Part shown: piece after piece, positions 47,931-58,101 of the stretch | Position numbering within the stretch: the stretch's first letter is position 1 | Layout of the letters: every line of letters begins with the position of its first letter | DNA from: Aeromonas salmonicida subsp. salmonicida | Lineage (GTDB): Bacteria > Pseudomonadota > Gammaproteobacteria > Enterobacterales > Aeromonadaceae | Direction: 5' to 3' | NCBI RefSeq assembly: GCF_001643305.1 | Contig: NZ_LSGW01000078.1 | Span: forward strand, 1 to 64,000 | Length of the DNA stretch: 64,000 bases | The notes under the pieces: model-generated | Databases searched by the model: none | What the model was told of the DNA's origin: nothing | Seen by the model: only the letters and a program-made list of their open reading frames with translations | Program-made: the position numbers and the translations under genes

Positions 47931-48815
47931 TTACTTGCTGACGATTTGCAGCGGTACCGGGATGGATTTTTCTACCGGCTGCCCCTTGAGTACCTTGTCG
48001 GCGGTTTCCACGCCGATGGCACCGATCAGGGCCGGTTGCTGCGCTACTGTGGCGGCCAGTTTGCCACGGGAAACGGCGGCCTTGCCATCATCAGTGCCGT
48101 CTAAGCCGACGATCATCACCTCTTTGCCGGCAGCCTGTACGGCGCGGATGGCACCCAGCGCCATTTCGTCGTTCTGGGCAAACACGGCTTGCACGCCCGG
48201 GTGCGCGGCCAGCAGGTTTTCCATGACGTTCAGCCCCTTGGTGCGGTCAAAGTCGGCAGGCTGGGAGGCCAGCACTTCCAGCTTGTTGGCAGCCACGGCC
48301 AAGGCAAAACCTTCGCCACGGTCACGGGCGGCGGAGGTACCTGCGATCCCCTCGAGCTGGATCACCTTGGCGCCAGCGCCCAGTTTCTGGGTGATGAAGT
48401 CGCCAGCCAGCTTGCCGCCAGCCACGTTGTCGGAGGCAATGTGGGCTTTGACCTCACCTTGTGCAGCACCGCGATCCAGGGTCAGCACAGGGATGTTGGC
48501 CTTGTTGGCCAGGCGGATGGCATTGCCAACGGCCTCGGAGTCGGTCGGGTTGATCAGGATGGCGTTGACCTTGCGCACTGTGAGATCTTCCACGTTGGAG
48601 AGCTCCTTTGCCGGGTCATTCTGGGAGTCCAGTACCACCAGTTCATAACCAAGCTCCTTGGCTTTGGCTTCGGCTTCGGCCCCTTCTTTCATGGTGACGA
48701 AGAAAGGGTTGTTGAGGGTGGAGACCACCATCGCCAGGGTCTGATCGGCGGCCTGGGCGGTGCCCAGCACAGACATGATGGCGGCAGCGAGCAGGGTATT
48801 GAGCTTTTTCATCAT
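47931..48815 (-). CDS. rbsB: Ribose ABC transporter, periplasmic binding protein
   Basis: 294 residues with a signal peptide ending [14 protein letters not shown]. The mature protein has the two-domain sugar-binder pattern ([51 protein letters not shown]). It delivers ribose to RbsAC. It appears intact, although rbsA upstream is broken. Confidence 0.95.
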   Translation of the reverse strand: MMKKLNTLLAAAIMSVLGTAQAADQTLAMVVSTLNNPFFVTMKEGAEAEAKAKELGYELVVLDSQNDPAKELSNVEDLTVRKVNAILINPTDSEAVGNAIRLANKANIPVLTLDRGAAQGEVKAHIASDNVAGGKLAGDFITQKLGAGAKVIQLEGIAGTSAARDRGEGFALAVAANKLEVLASQPADFDRTKGLNVMENLLAAHPGVQAVFAQNDEMALGAIRAVQAAGKEVMIVGLDGTDDGKAAVSRGKLAATVAQQPALIGAIGVETADKVLKGQPVEKSIPVPLQIVSK

Positions 48816-48849
48816 TTCATTCCTTGTGTGTGTGGCATGGCTTAGGTTG

Positions 48850-49818
48850 TTATCGATTGCTTTTGTTATCGACCATCACGGCGAGCAAAATGACGCTGGC
48901 CTTGGCGATCATCTGGTAATAGGACGAGACGTCGAGCAGGTTGAGGGCGTTGTTCAGGAAGCCGATGATGAGGGCCCCTATCAAGGTCCCCATGATGCGA
49001 CCCTTGCCCCCCATCAGGCTGGTACCACCCAGCACAACGGCGGCGATGGCGTCCAGCTCGTAGCCCATACCAGCCGTAGGCTGAGCAGAGGAGAGGCGGG
49101 AGGTGACAATGAGGCCAGCCAGCGCCGACAGCATGCCACACAGACCATATACGGCGAGTTTGACCCTGGCCACATTGATGCCGGAGAGGCGGGTGGCAGA
49201 TTCGTTGCCGCCCAGGGCATAGATGTAACGGCCCAGACGTGTGTGGTTGAGCAGGTACCAGGCCAGCAGGAAGACGATGGCCATCAGCCAGATGGGCACA
49301 GGCAGACCAAGCAGGTAACCGGTACCGAGCCTGGCGAAGTGATCGGATCCCTCGCTAAAACCGGTGGAGATGGGGCGCCCCTCGGTATAGACCATGGTCA
49401 CGCCGCGCAGGGCTGTCATGGTGACCAGGGTGGCGATGAATGCCTGCACCTTGCCCTTGGCAATGATGAGGCCGCTGATGCCGCCGAGCAGGGCACCGGC
49501 CCCCAGGGTCAGTGGCACCACCAGCGCTATGGGCAGCTCCATCGCTACCATGGTGGCTGCCAGAGCGCCGCACAGGGCCAGTACAGAGCCGACAGACAGA
49601 TCGATGCCAGCGGTGAGGATGACCAGCGTCATGCCGACCGCCATGATGGCGTTGACCGACGTCTGGCGCAGTATGTTGAGCAGGTTGTCGGCGGTGAAGA
49701 AGTTGGGGCTCAGAAAGGAGACCACGCCAATCAACACCAGCAGGGCGACCAGGGATTTGTTCTCAATCCACCAGGCCTTGCTCATGATGCCGCGGCGGGA
49801 AAGGGTTTGGGTTGTCAT
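48850..49818 (-). CDS. rbsC: Ribose ABC transporter permease
   Basis: 322 residues from MTTQTLS at 49818, which overlaps the end of rbsA by 4 bases. About ten hydrophobic segments; the family signatures [19 protein letters not shown] and [20 protein letters not shown] (EAA-like loop) are intact. It forms the inner-membrane channel for ribose. Its expression may be affected by the frameshift upstream, since translation of rbsA would end early. Confidence 0.94.
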   Translation of the reverse strand: MTTQTLSRRGIMSKAWWIENKSLVALLVLIGVVSFLSPNFFTADNLLNILRQTSVNAIMAVGMTLVILTAGIDLSVGSVLALCGALAATMVAMELPIALVVPLTLGAGALLGGISGLIIAKGKVQAFIATLVTMTALRGVTMVYTEGRPISTGFSEGSDHFARLGTGYLLGLPVPIWLMAIVFLLAWYLLNHTRLGRYIYALGGNESATRLSGINVARVKLAVYGLCGMLSALAGLIVTSRLSSAQPTAGMGYELDAIAAVVLGGTSLMGGKGRIMGTLIGALIIGFLNNALNLLDVSSYYQMIAKASVILLAVMVDNKSNR

Positions 49819-51366
49819 TGAAAGGCCTCTTGCTCTGATTGCCACTGTTTACCGACTGCCGCCGCCATCAGTTTCTCCTGATTGGCGTCCGCGGACATGA
49901 ATTCTGCGCTGATGCGCCCTTCGTGCATCACCATGATGCGATCGCTCATGCCGAGCACTTCCGGCATCTCGGAGGAGACCAGGATGATGCTCATCCCCTC
50001 CTGCTTGAACTGGTTGATGAGCTGGTAGATCTCTTTCTTGGCCCCCACGTCGACGCCGCGGGTCGGCTCATCCAGGATCAATACCTTGGGCTTGGTCAGC
50101 AGCCCCTTGGCGATGGCCACCTTCTGCTGGTTGCCACCGGAGAGCAGCTTTATCAGCTGATCCTGACTCGGGGTCTTGATGTTGAACAGGCGCACATAGT
50201 CGCTCACTGCCTGGCGCTCGGCCTTGCCGTCGATCTTGCCGCCGCGGATGAACTCATCGAGGGCGCACAGGCTCATGTTTTCCCGCACCGAGAGTTCCAG
50301 CACCAGCCCATCCCCCTTGCGATCTTCGGAGATATAGGCGATGCCGACGGCCAGCCCATCGGCAGGGGTGCGTGGCACCATGACCTTGCCATCGACCTCG
50401 ACAGCGCCGGCGCTGATGGGACTGGCCCCGTAGATAAGTTTCATCAGCTCGGTACGGCCTGAGCCCATCAGGCCACTGAAGCCCAGTATCTCCCCCTGAC
50501 GCAGGGAGAAGCTCACCCCGCGCACACCCGGGCCAGCCAGATCTTTGACTTGCAGGCTGACAGGACCCAGTTCCCGATGCAGGCGCGGGTACTGCTCTTC
50601 CAGCCGCCGACCGACCATCATCTCGATGATCCTGTCTTCATCGAGATCGCTCACTGCTTTCTCGCCGATCCACTTGCCGTCACGCAGCACGGTAACCCGG
50701 TCGCAGATCTGGAAGATCTCCTTGAGGCGATGGGAGATATAGACGATGCCGCAGTTCGCGGATCACGGTGAACAGTTGCTCTGTTTCGGTGTCGGTCAGG
50801 GCATCTGTGGGCTCATCCATGATGATGACGCTGGCATCGAACGAGAGGGCCTTGGCAATTTCCACCATCTGCTGTTCACCAATCGACAGCTCTCCGAGCC
50901 GGGTATCCGGACCATGCTTGACGCCGAGACGACCGAGCAGGCTGCTGGCGCGCTCGCGCAACTGCTTGTGGTCAATGCTGCCAAAACGGGTACGCGGTTC
51001 GCGGCCAAGGAAGATGTTGGCGGCAATGGAGAGCTCCGGCAGCAGGTTCAGCTCCTGGTGGATGATGCTGATGCCCTGATCCTGGGAGTCGCGGGGACCC
51101 TTGAAGTGCACAGGCTGGCCGCGGTAACTGACGCTGCCCGCGTCGGCTTGATAGATGCCGGTCAGCACTTTCATCAGGGTGGATTTGCCGGCGCCATTCT
51201 CGCCGAGCAAGGCCATCACCTGGCCCGGGTAAACCTTGAGTCCTGCCTCATCGAGGGCGCGGACACCGGGAAAGGTCTTGACGATCCCGGTCAGCTCCAG
51301 AATGGGCGAGGGGGGCGTGTCAACGCTCCCGGTGAGCCCCGAAAGGGGGGAGGGAGTTGTGCTCAT
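49815..51366 (-). pseudogene. rbsA: rbsA, ribose ABC transporter ATPase, broken by an internal deletion
   Basis: Two overlapping frames together make RbsA, a tandem ATPase of about 500 residues. The 5' frame (from 51366) has Walker [10 protein letters not shown], signature LSIGEQQ and Walker [12 protein letters not shown], then loses sense after LFTVIREL. The correct continuation, [20 protein letters not shown], is in another frame, with a single base left between Leu and Gly near 50750. About five residues normally stand there, so roughly 14 bases appear to be missing. The second half ([27 protein letters not shown]) is intact. The product would be a truncated protein without the second ATPase domain. 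Confidence 0.88.
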
Positions 51367-51386
51367 TGCAGCTTCCTTGAAGAGGC

Positions 51387-51806
51387 TTAAAACGCCACGC
51401 CGGCGCAGAGAATGAGGTTGGCATAGGGCGTTATTTCGCCGCTGCGTACTATCGCCTTGCTCTGGCGGGAGCGGGTCTTGAACTCCTCATGCAGGCAATA
51501 TTCGATGGCAATGGGTTTGCCTTGCTCGAGCGAGTGGGTCTCGATCTGATCGAGCAGGGCTTGATGGGTGTCAGGGCTGATCAGCTTTATCTCGCTGGCC
51601 ATAATCACTTTTTCCACCACAAGATCCGTCAGTAGCGCTTTCAGCACTGTCTGCAGGTTGGGGGTGCCCGCCATCAGCGCCAGATCGATGCGCTCCGGCC
51701 CCGCCGGAATGGGTAATCCCGCATCGCACACTGTGATCTCGTCGGTGTGGCCCATCTGTGCCACCAGGGCACTCAAGGGAGCATTGAGCAGTACGCCTCG
51801 TTTCAT
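51387..51806 (-). CDS. rbsD: D-ribose pyranase
   Basis: 139 residues, the family length. It interconverts beta-pyranose and beta-furanose forms of ribose so that RbsK can use it. Conserved blocks are [17 protein letters not shown] (with the catalytic His), and [18 protein letters not shown] at the C-terminus. It is the first gene of the rbs operon, directly behind the RbsR operator. Confidence 0.95.
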   Translation of the reverse strand: MKRGVLLNAPLSALVAQMGHTDEITVCDAGLPIPAGPERIDLALMAGTPNLQTVLKALLTDLVVEKVIMASEIKLISPDTHQALLDQIETHSLEQGKPIAIEYCLHEEFKTRSRQSKAIVRSGEITPYANLILCAGVAF

Positions 51807-51852
51807 AACAGCACCTCGGCAGACTTGCGTCTGCGTATCTGATGTTTATCAA

Positions 51853-51879
51853 GGCAACCGGTTACGCAACCGGTTGCGT
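51853..51879 (-). promoter_or_regulatory. RbsR operator(s) upstream of rbsD
   Basis: The 14-bp perfect palindrome CGCAACCGGTTGCG (51865-51878) is flanked by a second, partial copy GCAACCGGTTAC (51854-51865) that abuts it. A CG-centred palindrome of this kind is typical for LacI-family repressors. It lies 60 bases before rbsD. Confidence 0.75.
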
Positions 51880-51935
51880 CATGAGGTAAACGATAGGCGC
51901 TAAGGCACGCTTGATCCACAGGGAGATGGCAGAAA

Positions 51936-51951
51936 TGTGAAAACGATCTCA
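51936..51951 (-). promoter_or_regulatory. Putative CRP site for the rbs operon
   Basis: TGTGA-AAACGA-TCTCA matches the CRP consensus TGTGA-N6-TCACA at 9 of 10 positions. It lies about 60-70 bases upstream of the RbsR operator. CRP activation of rbs is known in enteric bacteria. Confidence 0.6.
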
Positions 51952-52031
51952 ATGCCGGGGGGGAAAAGGATGAAAAGAGGTGCCAGACAGCGTACAGGCA
52001 CCCATATGCAGAGGATTGAAGGAGAGAGGGA

Positions 52032-52649
52032 TCAGAGGGCGAGGGCCTGCTGCACGCCGGGGCGTGTGAGCATCTGTTGATAGTGGGCTGCTACCCTGGG
52101 GAACTCGCTGATGGCCACCCCATCGCTCTCGAGCCAGCCGGCGACCACGAACAGGTAAATGTCGGCAAGGCTGAAGCGCTCCCCCAGCACCCAGGGGCCG
52201 CCCAGATAGTGGCGTTCAATTTCGGCAAAACCATCGCGCATGTTTTGCGGCACCTTGGCCTGCATGGCGGCGACAGCCTGTTCATCATCGGCCCAACGGC
52301 TGCCGCGGCGTCCGTGGGCATGGGAGACATGTACGGTGGAGGCAAGGAAGCTGTTGACCTCCTGCATGCGGGCCAGCAGGAAAGGGTCATCCAACGGGGC
52401 AAGCAGGGCATCGGGAAAGCGCTGCGCCACATAGAGCAGCAGTGCCGGGGTTTCAGTCAGCACGCCGCGCTCGGTAACAAGCGCCGGCACCCGGCCTTTG
52501 GGATTGATGGCGAGATAGGCGGCAGAGCGCTGCTCCCCCGCCACCAGATCAAGTCGCTTGACCTGATGGTGGGCCTGGGCCTCGGTCAGCGCTATGTGTA
52601 CGGCCATGGCGCAAGTGCCAGGGGCGAGATACAGGGTCAAATCAGACAT
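52032..52649 (-). CDS. Glutathione S-transferase family protein (GstA-like)
   Basis: 205 residues. The N-terminal thioredoxin-like domain begins MSDLTLYLAPGTCAMAVHIA, with the Cys of beta-class GSTs at residue 13, followed by INPKGRVPALVTERGVLTET (cis-Pro and glutathione-binding SE/TE). The C-terminal helical domain contains LGGPWVLGERFSLADIYLFV with its conserved capping Asp. Probably cytosolic. AAGGAG precedes the start. The substrate is unknown. Confidence 0.88.
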   Translation of the reverse strand: MSDLTLYLAPGTCAMAVHIALTEAQAHHQVKRLDLVAGEQRSAAYLAINPKGRVPALVTERGVLTETPALLLYVAQRFPDALLAPLDDPFLLARMQEVNSFLASTVHVSHAHGRRGSRWADDEQAVAAMQAKVPQNMRDGFAEIERHYLGGPWVLGERFSLADIYLFVVAGWLESDGVAISEFPRVAAHYQQMLTRPGVQQALAL

Positions 52650-52876
52650 GCATGTCTCCTTGTGAAGTGTGTCTTCCTCGCGTCGCCCGGATGGGAAAGG
52701 GCGGAGGCAGTCAGCAAATGCGGTATATCTGTTGGCATCCTACGCCCATCACAACGGCGGGCCAAGGCGGGAAAGGAAGGAAAGGAAGGAGGTGAACCGG
52801 TCTGCGCTTATGAAATCAAAGGCTTTCCCACCAGCAGATAAGGGGAAAAACGGCTACGCATACCGGGTCAAATCGC

Positions 52877-52882
52877 TATAAT
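52877..52882 (+). promoter_or_regulatory. -10 box upstream of the membrane protein gene
   Basis: A perfect TATAAT at 52877-52882. No good -35 box at 17 bp spacing. It overlaps the most upstream ATG (52881), which argues for a later start of the following gene. Confidence 0.5.
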
Positions 52883-52907
52883 GTGCCCCCTGAATAGTGT
52901 TTTTCTG

Positions 52908-53672
52908 ATGTTGGATAGTCCATTGAGTAATAAAATGCGGATCGGTGGTTCCCTCGAGCAATCCCTGAGTCAGGGATATCGCCTCGACCTCAAGGGGGTA
53001 CTGCAAGAGAGTTGGCAACAGACGCGCCGTACCGGTTTTGGCCTGCTGCTGGCCATAGTAGGGGTTACCTCCATCTGGATGTTGCTGAGCAATACCCTGC
53101 TGGCGCCTTACGTCAATCAGGAAGGGGGGATGGATATTGCCCTGGTGCTGAGTCTGCTCATCACCATCATGATGGCCCCAATGACCTCGTCCCTCGACAT
53201 GCTGGGATTGCAGCAATCGGTCGGCGTCCGTGCCCGTCCGAGCCAGGTATTCGATTTCTTTCGCCACTTCCTGCGCCTCGGCAGCCTGAGCCTGCTGGGC
53301 AGCATGATCACCAGCTTGTTCGGTCCCCTGTTTGAACTGGTGGGCTTGCCGGTGATGCTGGCGTTCATACCGTCTGCGCTGATCGGCATGGGGCTGGTGT
53401 TTACCGTGCCGCTGGTGCTGGAACGCGGCTTGTCACCGGTGCAGGCCATTCTGGTGTCGCTCAAGTTGTTTGTTCGCGGCTGGCCCAGCATAGTGCTGCT
53501 GCACGGTGTCATGCTGGCGCTGTTTTTCCTGGCGCTGCTCCCCATGGGTCTGGGGCTTATCTGGGTGGCTCCTCTCTACTTCAACTGCAAGGGGATCCTC
53601 TATCGGGATCTGTGTGGGGTCGCGGTAGAAGTGACCGAAGTGAGCGAAGGTCCCGATCATTTCAGCGCTTGA
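52908..53672 (+). CDS. Inner-membrane protein of unknown function (YciC/UPF0259-like layout)
   Basis: 254 residues from the ATG at 52908, or 245 from that at 52935 (MRIGGSLEQSL); neither has a clear ribosome site. Five to six hydrophobic segments (TGFGLLLAIVGVTSIWMLLS, IALVLSLLITIMMAPM, LVFTVPLVLERGLSP, LALLPMGLGLIWVAPLYF). The PLVLERGLSPVQAILVSL block with a cytosolic helix resembles YciC-type proteins, but I am not certain of the family. No enzyme motif is seen. Followed 76 bases later by an exported protein gene. Confidence 0.65.
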   Translation: MLDSPLSNKMRIGGSLEQSLSQGYRLDLKGVLQESWQQTRRTGFGLLLAIVGVTSIWMLLSNTLLAPYVNQEGGMDIALVLSLLITIMMAPMTSSLDMLGLQQSVGVRARPSQVFDFFRHFLRLGSLSLLGSMITSLFGPLFELVGLPVMLAFIPSALIGMGLVFTVPLVLERGLSPVQAILVSLKLFVRGWPSIVLLHGVMLALFFLALLPMGLGLIWVAPLYFNCKGILYRDLCGVAVEVTEVSEGPDHFSA

Positions 53673-53748
53673 CCGGCGTATGCAGTGCCAAGAGATGGCA
53701 CACCAAGATTTCAACGCATGACGAGTGCGTGATGCAAAAGGATGGCAC

Positions 53749-54429
53749 ATGAAGATGGCTCGACATGGCGTAGCGGCAAGCTTGCTGCTGTTGCCCACCC
53801 TGGGGTTGGCACAGCCTTCACTGGATCTGCAATACAGTACTTTCTACAGCCAGATGAAGACCTTTGCCAAGGGGGAGTTTGGCCATGCCAGATTGGGGTT
53901 TTATCTGACAGATCAACAAAATGGACAGCGTTGCCTGCTTACCTCGGCCCGGGTTTCTACCCTGGATCGGGACGTGGCTGCTGAGGTGACGGTAGACAGC
54001 GAGCTGCGGCTGCCCTACGACGATGATCTCAATCTGGACAAGGCGACCGTGGTGGTGGGCTTGACCGAGGCACACGCAGCCTGCGATCTCTCGGTGCAGG
54101 TGATGGCCGATGCACCGCCCGTGTCAGGTAGCCAGTGGGAGCTCAAGGTGGCCGAAGTAGCCGAGCGCCAGCAGGATATGCAGGCCCTGCTGAGCAAGCT
54201 GGCCGGCATGGTCGGCAAGTATTTCCTGCCCGAGATGGCGGGTGTGCGGGTGACACTGGTGCAACCGGCTGGCACTGCCTATCTGGTTGATGGCGCCCGC
54301 CAGCTGCCACTCTCCTGGCAAGAGGGGCAGTTGCTGCTGAGCAACGCACAACTGGCAGACTTCGCCGCGGGCAAGCTGCAACTGAAGGGGGACATACTGC
54401 GACTGACCCCCTGGTTGCACAAGGGCTGA
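53749..54429 (+). CDS. Exported DUF2987-like protein
   Basis: 226 residues from the ATG at 53749, with an AAGGA site upstream. A signal peptide (MARHGVAASLLLLPTLGLA) indicates export. The mature part starts LDLQYSTFYSQMKTF and contains VGKYFLPEMAGVRVTL, which I associate with DUF2987, a family of periplasmic proteins of unknown role found in Aeromonas, Vibrio and Shewanella relatives. Two Cys (QRCLL and AACDL) could form a disulfide. Ends in a strong terminator. Confidence 0.7.
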   Translation: MKMARHGVAASLLLLPTLGLAQPSLDLQYSTFYSQMKTFAKGEFGHARLGFYLTDQQNGQRCLLTSARVSTLDRDVAAEVTVDSELRLPYDDDLNLDKATVVVGLTEAHAACDLSVQVMADAPPVSGSQWELKVAEVAERQQDMQALLSKLAGMVGKYFLPEMAGVRVTLVQPAGTAYLVDGARQLPLSWQEGQLLLSNAQLADFAAGKLQLKGDILRLTPWLHKG

Positions 54430-54451
54430 GCAAGCGTCACGCCAGAAAGAT

Positions 54452-54479
54452 AAAAAGGAGCGCCAGGCGCTCCTTTTTC
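54452..54479. terminator. Bidirectional terminator between the DUF2987-like gene and ttcA
   Basis: A near-continuous palindrome AAAAAGGAGCGCC (54452-54464) with GGCGCTCCTTTTT (54466-54478). T-runs on both strands. Confidence 0.9.
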
Positions 54480-54510
54480 GTTGCAGATTTCGTTACCGAT
54501 TTTGCAGTGC

Positions 54511-55419
54511 CTAGCGCACTTCAATCACATCCAGCACGTCCATCTCGTCGATGTTCAGCAAGGGGGCTGTCGGCAGTTCGGGCGGATCAAATGCCTTGTC
54601 GCCGCCATCTATGATGCCGGAGTCACGGTTGATGCTCTTGAAGTCGAACAGCTTGTGATCAAGCAGGTGGCTCGGGATCACGTCCTGAATGGCGGTGAAC
54701 ATGGTTTCGATACGACCCGGGAAGCGGCGATCCCAATCCTGCATCATCTGCTTGATGGCCTGACGCTGCAGGTTCTCCTGCGAGCCGCACAGGTTGCAGG
54801 GGATGATAGGGAAGGCCTTGACCTCGGCGTAACGTACCAGGTCTTTCTCCTTGCAGTAGGCCAGCGGGCGGATCACCACGTTCTTGCCATCATCGCTCAC
54901 CAGTTTGGGCGGCATGGACTTGAGCTTGCCGCCGTAGAACATGTTGAGGAACAGGGTCTCAAGGATGTCATCCCTGTGATGGCCGAGGGCAATCTTGGTG
55001 CAGCCCAGCTCTTGCGCCGTGCGATAGAGAATACCTCGACGCAGGCGGGAGCAGAGGGCGCAGGTGGTTTTGCCTTCCGGTACCTTGTCCTTGACGATGG
55101 AATAGGTATCTTCTTCGACGATCTTGAAGTCAACGCCCAGGGTCGCCAGGTACTCAGGCAGCACATGCTCGGGGAAGCCCGGTTGCTTCTGATCCAGGTT
55201 GACGGCCACCAGATCAAAATGGATGGGGGCGCTTGCCTTCAGGCTCATCAGGATGTCGAGCATGGCAAAGCTGTCTTTGCCGCCGGACAGGCACACCATG
55301 ATCTTGTCGCCCTCTTCAATCATGTTGAAGTCGGCGATGGCCTGACCTACGTTGCGCCGCAGGCGCTTTTGCAGTTTGTTGAAACTGTATTTATCTTTGG
55401 CGTTCAGCTCTTCTAGCAT
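54511..55419 (-). CDS. ttcA: tRNA 2-thiocytidine(32) synthetase TtcA
   Basis: 302 residues. Adds sulfur to C32 of certain tRNAs using ATP and a 4Fe-4S cluster. The PP-loop ATP site is [15 protein letters not shown], and the CxxC cluster ligands are in [11 protein letters not shown], with a further conserved CNLCGSQ. The order ttcA-uspE-fnr region is also seen in enteric bacteria. It stands as a single gene. Confidence 0.95.
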   Translation of the reverse strand: MLEELNAKDKYSFNKLQKRLRRNVGQAIADFNMIEEGDKIMVCLSGGKDSFAMLDILMSLKASAPIHFDLVAVNLDQKQPGFPEHVLPEYLATLGVDFKIVEEDTYSIVKDKVPEGKTTCALCSRLRRGILYRTAQELGCTKIALGHHRDDILETLFLNMFYGGKLKSMPPKLVSDDGKNVVIRPLAYCKEKDLVRYAEVKAFPIIPCNLCGSQENLQRQAIKQMMQDWDRRFPGRIETMFTAIQDVIPSHLLDHKLFDFKSINRDSGIIDGGDKAFDPPELPTAPLLNIDEMDVLDVIEVR

Positions 55420-55501
55420 GCTCGTAAAACCCGGGACACAAATAAGCGCGTTATTATAGCCATGTCCCGGGGGAGGGCAAGGTGCCAGGATGAAAGGCGC
55501 C

Positions 55502-56449
55502 TTATGATTGACGACGCCGGCTGTCTACCGGGCAGCTGTAATCGTCGGGTTTGAGGATCAGGATGTCGCAGGAGAGCCTGTCCACCACATGTTCAGCGGT
55601 ATTGCCGAGCAGGGCGGCAGAGAGGCCGGTGCGACCGACACACCCCATGATCATCAGGGTGGCTTGCAGGTCGTCAGCCAGGTCGGGCAACACCTCTTCC
55701 GGCAATCCTTCCGCCACCCGGGTCCACAGATGGCCTATGCCATATTTGTCGGCATGGCTCAGCAGCAGGCTCTCATGGTGTTTGCGAATAGCCTCGTTGT
55801 AAGCATTGGGGTCGAACTCCGGCAACTCTATGGCCACATTGACCGGGGTTCCGGGATAGGTATTGACCAGATACAGGTTGGAGCCGAGCAACTCGGCGAT
55901 GCCAATGCCTTCCTCCGTGATCCGTTCGTTCAGCACTTTCTGATCCTGATCGTCGCTGGAGCAGTTGATGGCCGCAATGATGTTGCCACCCCGTTGCCAG
56001 TGGCCCTCTTTGACCAGCAGGACAGGGCAGGGGCACTTGCGCAGCAGATGCCAGTCGGTCGGAGTAAAGATGAAGGTTTGCAGGAAGGAGTGATGATGGG
56101 TCGCTTTGACCACCAGATCGTGGCGATTCTCCAGTACTTCCTGAATGACACACTCGAAGGGACGATTGTGCCAGACTACCTTGACCTCGTAGTCCAGTCC
56201 CTTGGCACGGTAGGGTTTGAGAATGTCGTCTAGCCATTCACGACGCTGAGCGATCACGCCGTGGCGCATCTCTTCCCGTTCATCCACCGACAGCATGGCG
56301 GTCATTTCGTATGAGAAGTCATAAATAGTGAGTAACAGGGTCAGTTGAGCGCCTTCATCGAGCTCAGCTACTTTGACCGCACGTTCGAGGGCAACTTGCC
56401 GCTCTTCTTCCGGGTTGATAACAACCAGAATTTTTCGGTACTTGACCAT
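55502..56449 (-). CDS. uspE: Universal stress protein UspE (tandem Usp domains)
   Basis: 315 residues made of two Usp domains. Domain 1 opens with [20 protein letters not shown], domain 2 with [17 protein letters not shown]; the latter ends with [20 protein letters not shown], similar to the ATP-binding GxxGxnG loop but altered. AAGGAGG precedes the ATG. In E. coli, uspE is next to fnr and is needed for stress resistance and motility. Here it lies 141 bases after fnr, on the same strand. Confidence 0.93.
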   Translation of the reverse strand: MVKYRKILVVINPEEERQVALERAVKVAELDEGAQLTLLLTIYDFSYEMTAMLSVDEREEMRHGVIAQRREWLDDILKPYRAKGLDYEVKVVWHNRPFECVIQEVLENRHDLVVKATHHHSFLQTFIFTPTDWHLLRKCPCPVLLVKEGHWQRGGNIIAAINCSSDDQDQKVLNERITEEGIGIAELLGSNLYLVNTYPGTPVNVAIELPEFDPNAYNEAIRKHHESLLLSHADKYGIGHLWTRVAEGLPEEVLPDLADDLQATLMIMGCVGRTGLSAALLGNTAEHVVDRLSCDILILKPDDYSCPVDSRRRQS

Positions 56450-56590
56450 GTTCTCTTCCTCCTTGGCAAAAATACCAATGATGACAGACCTTTAGCCATT
56501 ACAGCTTAGCTCAGGAGGAGGCTGGGGGACATGTGCCGGATCAAATTTCAGACTAAACCGATCCGGCAACGAGGGCAGACAGAGGGGAAA

Positions 56591-57346
56591 TTAACCGCAG
56601 GCAGGACGGGGGGCGCCAGCCATGACGCCGAGGGCCATCTGATCCAGCACGGTAATGTATTTGCCTTTGACGCTGATGAGGCCGGACTTCTGAAAACGGC
56701 CAAGCAGACGGCTGATAGTCTCCACCGTGAGGCCGAGATAGTTACCGATATCACCCCGGGTCATGGAGAGGCGGAATTCCTTTGCGGAGAAGCCGCGCTC
56801 GGAGAAACGCACCGACAGATTGTGCAGGAAGGCGGCAAGGCGCTCTTCCGCATTCTTCTTGGAGAGCAGCAGTATCATCTCCTGATCGCCCATGATTTCG
56901 TTGCTCATCAGTCGCATGATTTGCTGGCGCAACTTGGGCATCTTGCCGGAGAGATCGTCGAGTACGTCGAACGGGATCTCGCACACCATGGCCGTTTCCA
57001 GCGCCTGGGCAAAGGACGGATGCGCATGCTTGTGAATGGCATCAAAGCCAACCAAGTCCCCTGCGAGGTGAAAAGCGGTGATCTGCTCGTCACCCTGTTC
57101 TGTGATGGTGTATGACTTGATGGTCCCGGAACGGATCGCATAGAGCGACTTCAGCTCATCGCCGGCTTTGAACAGCTCCTCACCCTTCTGGATCGGCTTC
57201 TTGCGCTCAATGATGCTGTCGAGCTGATCGAGTTCACTGTCGTTCAGAGTGAAGGGAATACAGAGCTGGCTGATGCTGCAATCCTGGCAATGAATTGCAC
57301 AGCCACCGCTCTGAATACGTCTGCCAGGTTTCTTTTCCGGGATCAT
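56591..57346 (-). CDS. fnr: Anaerobic regulator FNR
   Basis: 251 residues of the CRP/FNR family. Four cluster Cys are present: [14 protein letters not shown] near the N-terminus, with the fourth in AMVCEIPF. They bind the oxygen-sensitive 4Fe-4S cluster. The helix-turn-helix contains [14 protein letters not shown], with the E-SR of FNR recognition helices. A perfect FNR box sits 17 bases upstream of the start, so it probably represses itself. It neighbours the cbb3 oxidase assembly genes. Confidence 0.96.
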   Translation of the reverse strand: MIPEKKPGRRIQSGGCAIHCQDCSISQLCIPFTLNDSELDQLDSIIERKKPIQKGEELFKAGDELKSLYAIRSGTIKSYTITEQGDEQITAFHLAGDLVGFDAIHKHAHPSFAQALETAMVCEIPFDVLDDLSGKMPKLRQQIMRLMSNEIMGDQEMILLLSKKNAEERLAAFLHNLSVRFSERGFSAKEFRLSMTRGDIGNYLGLTVETISRLLGRFQKSGLISVKGKYITVLDQMALGVMAGAPRPACG

Positions 57347-57362
57347 AGGCTCATACGAATAA

Positions 57363-57376
57363 TTGATTTATATCAA
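57363..57376 (-). promoter_or_regulatory. Perfect FNR box in the fnr leader
   Basis: TTGATTTATATCAA is an exact match to the FNR consensus TTGAT-N4-ATCAA. It lies 17 bases before the fnr ATG, a position for repression. Confidence 0.88.
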
Positions 57377-57414
57377 ACAAGTTTACCATCAACTCATCTA
57401 TTTTGGATAGGGTT

Positions 57415-58101
57415 TCAAAAGGACGCTATCCCGACCCAGAGGGTATGCAGCCCATATGCAATGAGCAAAACAGCCCCGCCTTGACGCAAACTGCGCAAGG
57501 TCAGCCAGTAGCGCAGCCGGTCCGCCAGTCCCCCCAGTGCAAAGAGTGTCGGCAGGGTTCCCATGCCAAAGCAGAGCATGATCAGTGCCCCGCCACTGGC
57601 AGAGCCAGCTGCGGCACTCCAGGTCAGCATGGAGTAAACCAGACCGCAGGGCAGCCAGCCCCATATCATGCCGAAAGGGAACGCCTGCCAGGCCGAAGTG
57701 AAGGGAAGAAACTTGGCTGCCAGCGGCTTGATCCGTGGCCAGAGTCGGGCACCGATCCGCTCGAGCAGCAGTATGCCTTGCCACCAGCCGGCAAGGTACA
57801 GGCCGAGCGCTATCATCAAGAGCGCCGCCATCAGCCGCAATCCGGCGATGGCATGTTTGCCTGCACCGAGCTCGCTGGTGGTGGCCAGCAGCCCGCCTAC
57901 CAGAGCGCCAGCGATGACATAGCTGAGGATCCGCCCCAGGTTGTAGTTGAGGAGATAGCCAAGTCGGCCCCAAAAGTGCTGTTTCTCGGGGGGAATGGCC
58001 ATGGAGAGGGCGGCCGAGACGCCACCACACATGCCGATGCAGTGGCCAGAGCCAGCGAGCCCCACCAGCAGGGCCCCTACCAGATCAAGGCTGGCGGTCA
58101 T
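57415..58101 (-). CDS. Sulfite exporter TauE/SafE-family membrane protein, cbb3-oxidase locus
   Basis: 228 residues from MTASLDLVGAL at 58101; the start lies inside ccoS (17-base overlap). About six hydrophobic segments. The opening GLAGSGHCIGMCGGVSAALS with its CxxxC is typical of the family found next to ccoS in gamma-proteobacterial cco clusters (CcoS-SafE-fnr). Such proteins are thought to help copper or heme handling, but this is not shown. The last gene before fnr. Confidence 0.85.
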   Translation of the reverse strand: MTASLDLVGALLVGLAGSGHCIGMCGGVSAALSMAIPPEKQHFWGRLGYLLNYNLGRILSYVIAGALVGGLLATTSELGAGKHAIAGLRLMAALLMIALGLYLAGWWQGILLLERIGARLWPRIKPLAAKFLPFTSAWQAFPFGMIWGWLPCGLVYSMLTWSAAAGSASGGALIMLCFGMGTLPTLFALGGLADRLRYWLTLRSLRQGGAVLLIAYGLHTLWVGIASF

